Made by a program: the position numbers and the translations under genes. The notes under the pieces were generated by a model, which was given only the letters and a program-made list of their open reading frames with translations, ran no database searches and was not told the origin of the DNA. From positions 76,136,001 to 76,200,000 of the forward strand of contig NC_088679.1 of NCBI RefSeq assembly GCF_950023065.1: a stretch of DNA of 64,000 nt. The letters are read 5' to 3'. The DNA is from Planococcus citri (Eukaryota; Arthropoda; Insecta; Hemiptera; Pseudococcidae). Shown here piece by piece: positions 61,015 to 64,000 of this stretch (position 1 is its first letter; every line of letters starts with the position of its first letter).

Positions 61015-61982
61015 TACCGTCAGGTGGGGTGAAATAGGACGATTTTCGAGGTTTTTTTCAATTTATTCCAAAACTAATTAAGTTATCAAGCTAATTTTTT
61101 TTCCCACGGAATTCTACGTCCTTTGGCTATAAGTAGACCCCCTCCAAAAAATTCTCGCCCCCTCCCCCCATTTTCCAAAAACCGCTCAAAGTAGGCAAGG
61201 TCGGACCCCAAAAAATGGGGTGAGAATGGACACTCCTACATTTTTTGAATTCATTAAATATTTTCGAAAGGTAAAAGCTTTGAATTATTATACTCGTATA
61301 GAGCAATGTGTTAGCTACAATTTCTTTTTTAAATTATCAAAATTGGTCCATAAATATGGCTTCTGTGATTTTTTTTCTGTCTGAAAACAGATCGTAAATT
61401 TTTTCAAAAATGTTACTTGTGGTAATTTTTTTATTTTGCTTTTTCAGAATGATTAGGCGTATAAAAGGAATAAATGGTCAAGGCCGTTGTAAGATTTTGA
61501 CCTTTTTTTACTTTTTACACTCAAACCATTCTGAAACAGCAAAATAACAAAATTACTGCAGGTATCTAATATTTTTTTGACAAAATGTACGATATTTTCA
61601 GACAGAAAAAAAATCGCAGAAGCCATATTTATGGACCAATTTTGATCATTTAAAAAAGAAATTGTAGCTAACACATGGCTCTATACGTGTACAATAATTT
61701 AAAGCACTCAACTTTCAAAGAAATTAAATGAACTCGAAAAATCGGGAGGTGTTCCTTCAAAAACGAAATTTATCAGTTTTACGGTTTATTTTTTCCTGGT
61801 TTTGTTTATTTATGAAACGTGCACTATCATACACAGAAAAATTCGTCTGACACTCCACTATCCGAAGAAAAAAAAATTAGTATCCTATCTTTGTTATTAC
61901 GTGAGCTGTGACGACAAACAGCCGAAAAAACGAGAAGTGTCTATTCTCACCCCAGTGTCCTATTTCACCCCACCTGACGGTA
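61015..61982. mobile_element. 968-bp TIR element flanked by TA
   Basis: CCGTCAGGTGGGGTGAAATA at the left and its reverse complement at the right form perfect ends, each preceded or followed by TA. Inner inverted copies are also visible: 61300-61385 (GTGTTAGCTACAATTTCTTT, GGTCCATAAATATGGCTTCT) versus 61598-61682. TA flanks and no transposase frame fit a Tc1/mariner-type MITE. Confidence 0.8.
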
Positions 61983-61989
61983 CTTAAAA

Positions 61990-62620
61990 CCTCAATAAAA
62001 AAATTGAAAAATATCCATCATAGTCCAGGAAAGTTGGACAAAAAAAAGGGTCATTCGGAAAAGTGAGGTAGAAAGCTGAATTTTGGTATACCGGTCTATT
62101 TTTATGTGCTGAACACGAATCCGATGAGTCCCCGCTCGGCCCTGGTGAGCGTTCTCCCCTATTGTGGATCTAAGCCCCCCAAAACCCGTTTTTTGCGATC
62201 TTCTCCCCCGCATTGCATTTTAGCGAAAAATATGTAGCGAGATAAAAGAATCTACGTCAAATTTCCGATCTAGTGATATATCAACTTTCCTTCTACCCCC
62301 AAGGGGGACGGAGCTGGAACCATTCATGAGAGGGGTTGTCTAAAAAACACAAAAAAAACATCGGCGCATAGGAGGGGTGAAACGGCCCCCGAGAGCGTTC
62401 GGGTTGATACTAGCATGGAAGGTGGGTATCATCGAGAAGCTACCGCGTGAAAAATTTTGGATCCACACCACCTCCCCTTTTTGGGGAACCCCCCTTTTTT
62501 GAAATTTCAATAACACTTTTCTCAGCTCCACTTCAACTGATTTTGAAAATTTTTCTGGAAGTTATGTATATCTTTGGTAGGTATCTCCACAAAAATTTTC
62601 AACCCCCTCCCCTCATACTT
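61990..62620. other. Sequence between two palindromic elements, no gene seen
   Basis: C/G-run-containing DNA with CCCCCAAGGGGG-type short inverted repeats. Short frames lack any family signature. Confidence 0.4.
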
Positions 62621-62624
62621 ACCA

Positions 62625-63903
62625 CTCAAAATGGCGTTTTTTTCAATTTTTTATGCCTATTAACAATCAAGATTGCGAGGTACAATTTTGGAAACACGTT
62701 TTTTGGATGTATTTTTGGCCCCCAAACATCATATACTATATTAGAAATTTTTGCTTGGGTGCGCCGTGGTGAAAACTTGGAATAATGTATCGTAGGGGGT
62801 GGGGGTGAAATGGGAATTTTGAGGAAAATAATTATCAATGAGTAGGGTATCGTTTTCATATGATTCAATACCGCTGAGCACGAATATGACCTCAGATTTT
62901 CTGCTACACTCACCTACCCCTCTCCAGAGCCCCTCAGCCCCCCTCAATTTTCACAATTTTTAAAATAAAGTTGTATTGATGGCATTGGTTCCATTGCTAT
63001 GGGAAAATTACATAAGTGCATTGTTATTGCACATAAAATTTCTCGTAGAATGAGCTACAGCACCTGACTCCCCCCGAGGGGGTGGACCTTTGATTTTTTT
63101 CTACACATGAAAACGTAACAAATCTATATGTGTATTGCACTGTATAGGTATACAGAGCATATGTGGCATAATAATATTCATGATAACTGTAACTTGAGTA
63201 CGTATGAGTATGTATTTTATAATTCAATGACTACCTACATAAAAAATCACGAGAAAAAAATATGGTAACGAAATACTGATAAAAAAAAAGTAAAGAATGT
63301 TATGAGGGGGAGCCATGTGCTGTAGCTCATTCTGCGAGAAATTTCATGTACAATAACAATGAACTTATGTAATTTTCCCATAGCAATGAAACCAACATCA
63401 TCAAAATAACTTAATTTTGAAAATCGTGAAAATTGAGGGGGGCTGAGGTGCTCTGGAGAGGGGAAGGTGAGTGTAGCAGAAAATCTCTAGTCATATTCGT
63501 GCTCAGCGGTATCGAATCGTATGAAAACGACACCAATGTCATCAAAATAACTTTATTTCAAAAATTGTGAAAATTGAGGGGGGCTGAGAGGGTCTGGAGA
63601 GGGGTAGGTGAGTGTAGCAGAAAATCTGAGGTCATATTCGTGCTCAGCGGTATTGAATCATATGAAAACGATACCCTACTCATTGATAATCATTTTTCTC
63701 AAAATTCCCATCCCCCCCCCACAATCCCCCTACGATACATTATTCCATGTTTTCACCACGGTGCACCAAAGCAAAAATTTCTAATATAGTATATGATGTT
63801 TAAGGGCCAAAAATACATCCAAAAAACGTGTTCCCAAAATTGTACCTCGCAATCTTGATTGTTAATAGGCATAAAAAAATGAAAAAAACGCCATTTTGAG
63901 TTA
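62625..63903. mobile_element. Asymmetric palindromic element
   Basis: Left arm 62625-63085 and right arm about 63285-63903 are inverted copies (ATGCCTATTAACAATCAAGA, TACAATTTTGGAA-CACGTTT, ATACTATATTAGAAATTT, GAGCTACAGCAC). The right arm is longer because a segment of about 145 bp (TGAAAATTGAGGGGGGCTGA to TATGAAAACGA) is directly duplicated (63395 and 63540). The spacer is 63086-63284. No coding capacity is recognised. Confidence 0.8.
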
Positions 63904-64000
63904 CTCTGCAATACCCTGTGAAAACAAAGACTATAACCGTAATCATGTGATTGTGACGTCATGCGTCATGAGTAGGAAAGCTAGCAAAAATTCACTCGCA

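Overview
This window is nuclear DNA from an arthropod, most likely an insect. It is AT-rich and intron-rich, with canonical GT/AG splice sites, and is dominated by degenerate tandem repeats, palindromic (foldback) elements and homopolymer runs. Frequent GTAGGTACCTAC-type motifs, the dispersed CCTCGCTTCGCTCGGG motif and the E4/alpha-esterase-like gene family make a sap-feeding hemipteran such as a mealybug or scale insect my best guess. That is an inference, not a demonstration.

Five gene units are supported by exons whose splice phases agree. (1) A plus-strand acidic protein with two C2H2-type zinc fingers runs from a start at 6604 through eleven coding exons to 41848 (660 codons read). Its second coding intron is about 30.6 kb and the gene may continue further. 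(2) A complete minus-strand MADF-BESS protein (four coding exons, 321 aa, 13382 to 11943) lies antisense inside that intron. (3-5) A tandem cluster of minus-strand carboxylesterases follows: copy A (46875-42077, 549 aa), copy B (54002-47359, 548 aa) and copy C (60007-56376). Copies A and B are intact, with ten coding exons, identical intron phases and a Ser-Glu-His triad. Copy C is cut ten codons into exon 5 by transposon-like sequence, and its exons 1-4 are not in the window.

Layout: 1-4.9 kb is AT-rich repeat sequence with a 1.2-kb palindromic element. 4.9-6.0 kb is a higher-complexity promoter-like block. 6.6-41.8 kb is the zinc-finger gene, whose giant intron holds the MADF-BESS gene, several tandem arrays, a 3.7-kb inverted-repeat element with arms of about 1 kb, three GC-richer promoter-like islands and a poly(A)-tailed retrocopy fragment. 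42.1-60.0 kb is the esterase cluster, with mobile elements in introns and between genes. 60.0-64.0 kb is a nest of transposon pieces: a short transposase-like reading frame, a GCTAG-rich patch, a tRNA-like sequence, a 968-bp TIR element and another long palindrome.

The zinc-finger and MADF-BESS genes look like nuclear or chromatin factors. The esterases look like an expanding detoxification or general esterase family. The most unusual feature is the number of unrelated-looking long palindromic elements. One of them has a visible empty site in a paralogous intergenic region.
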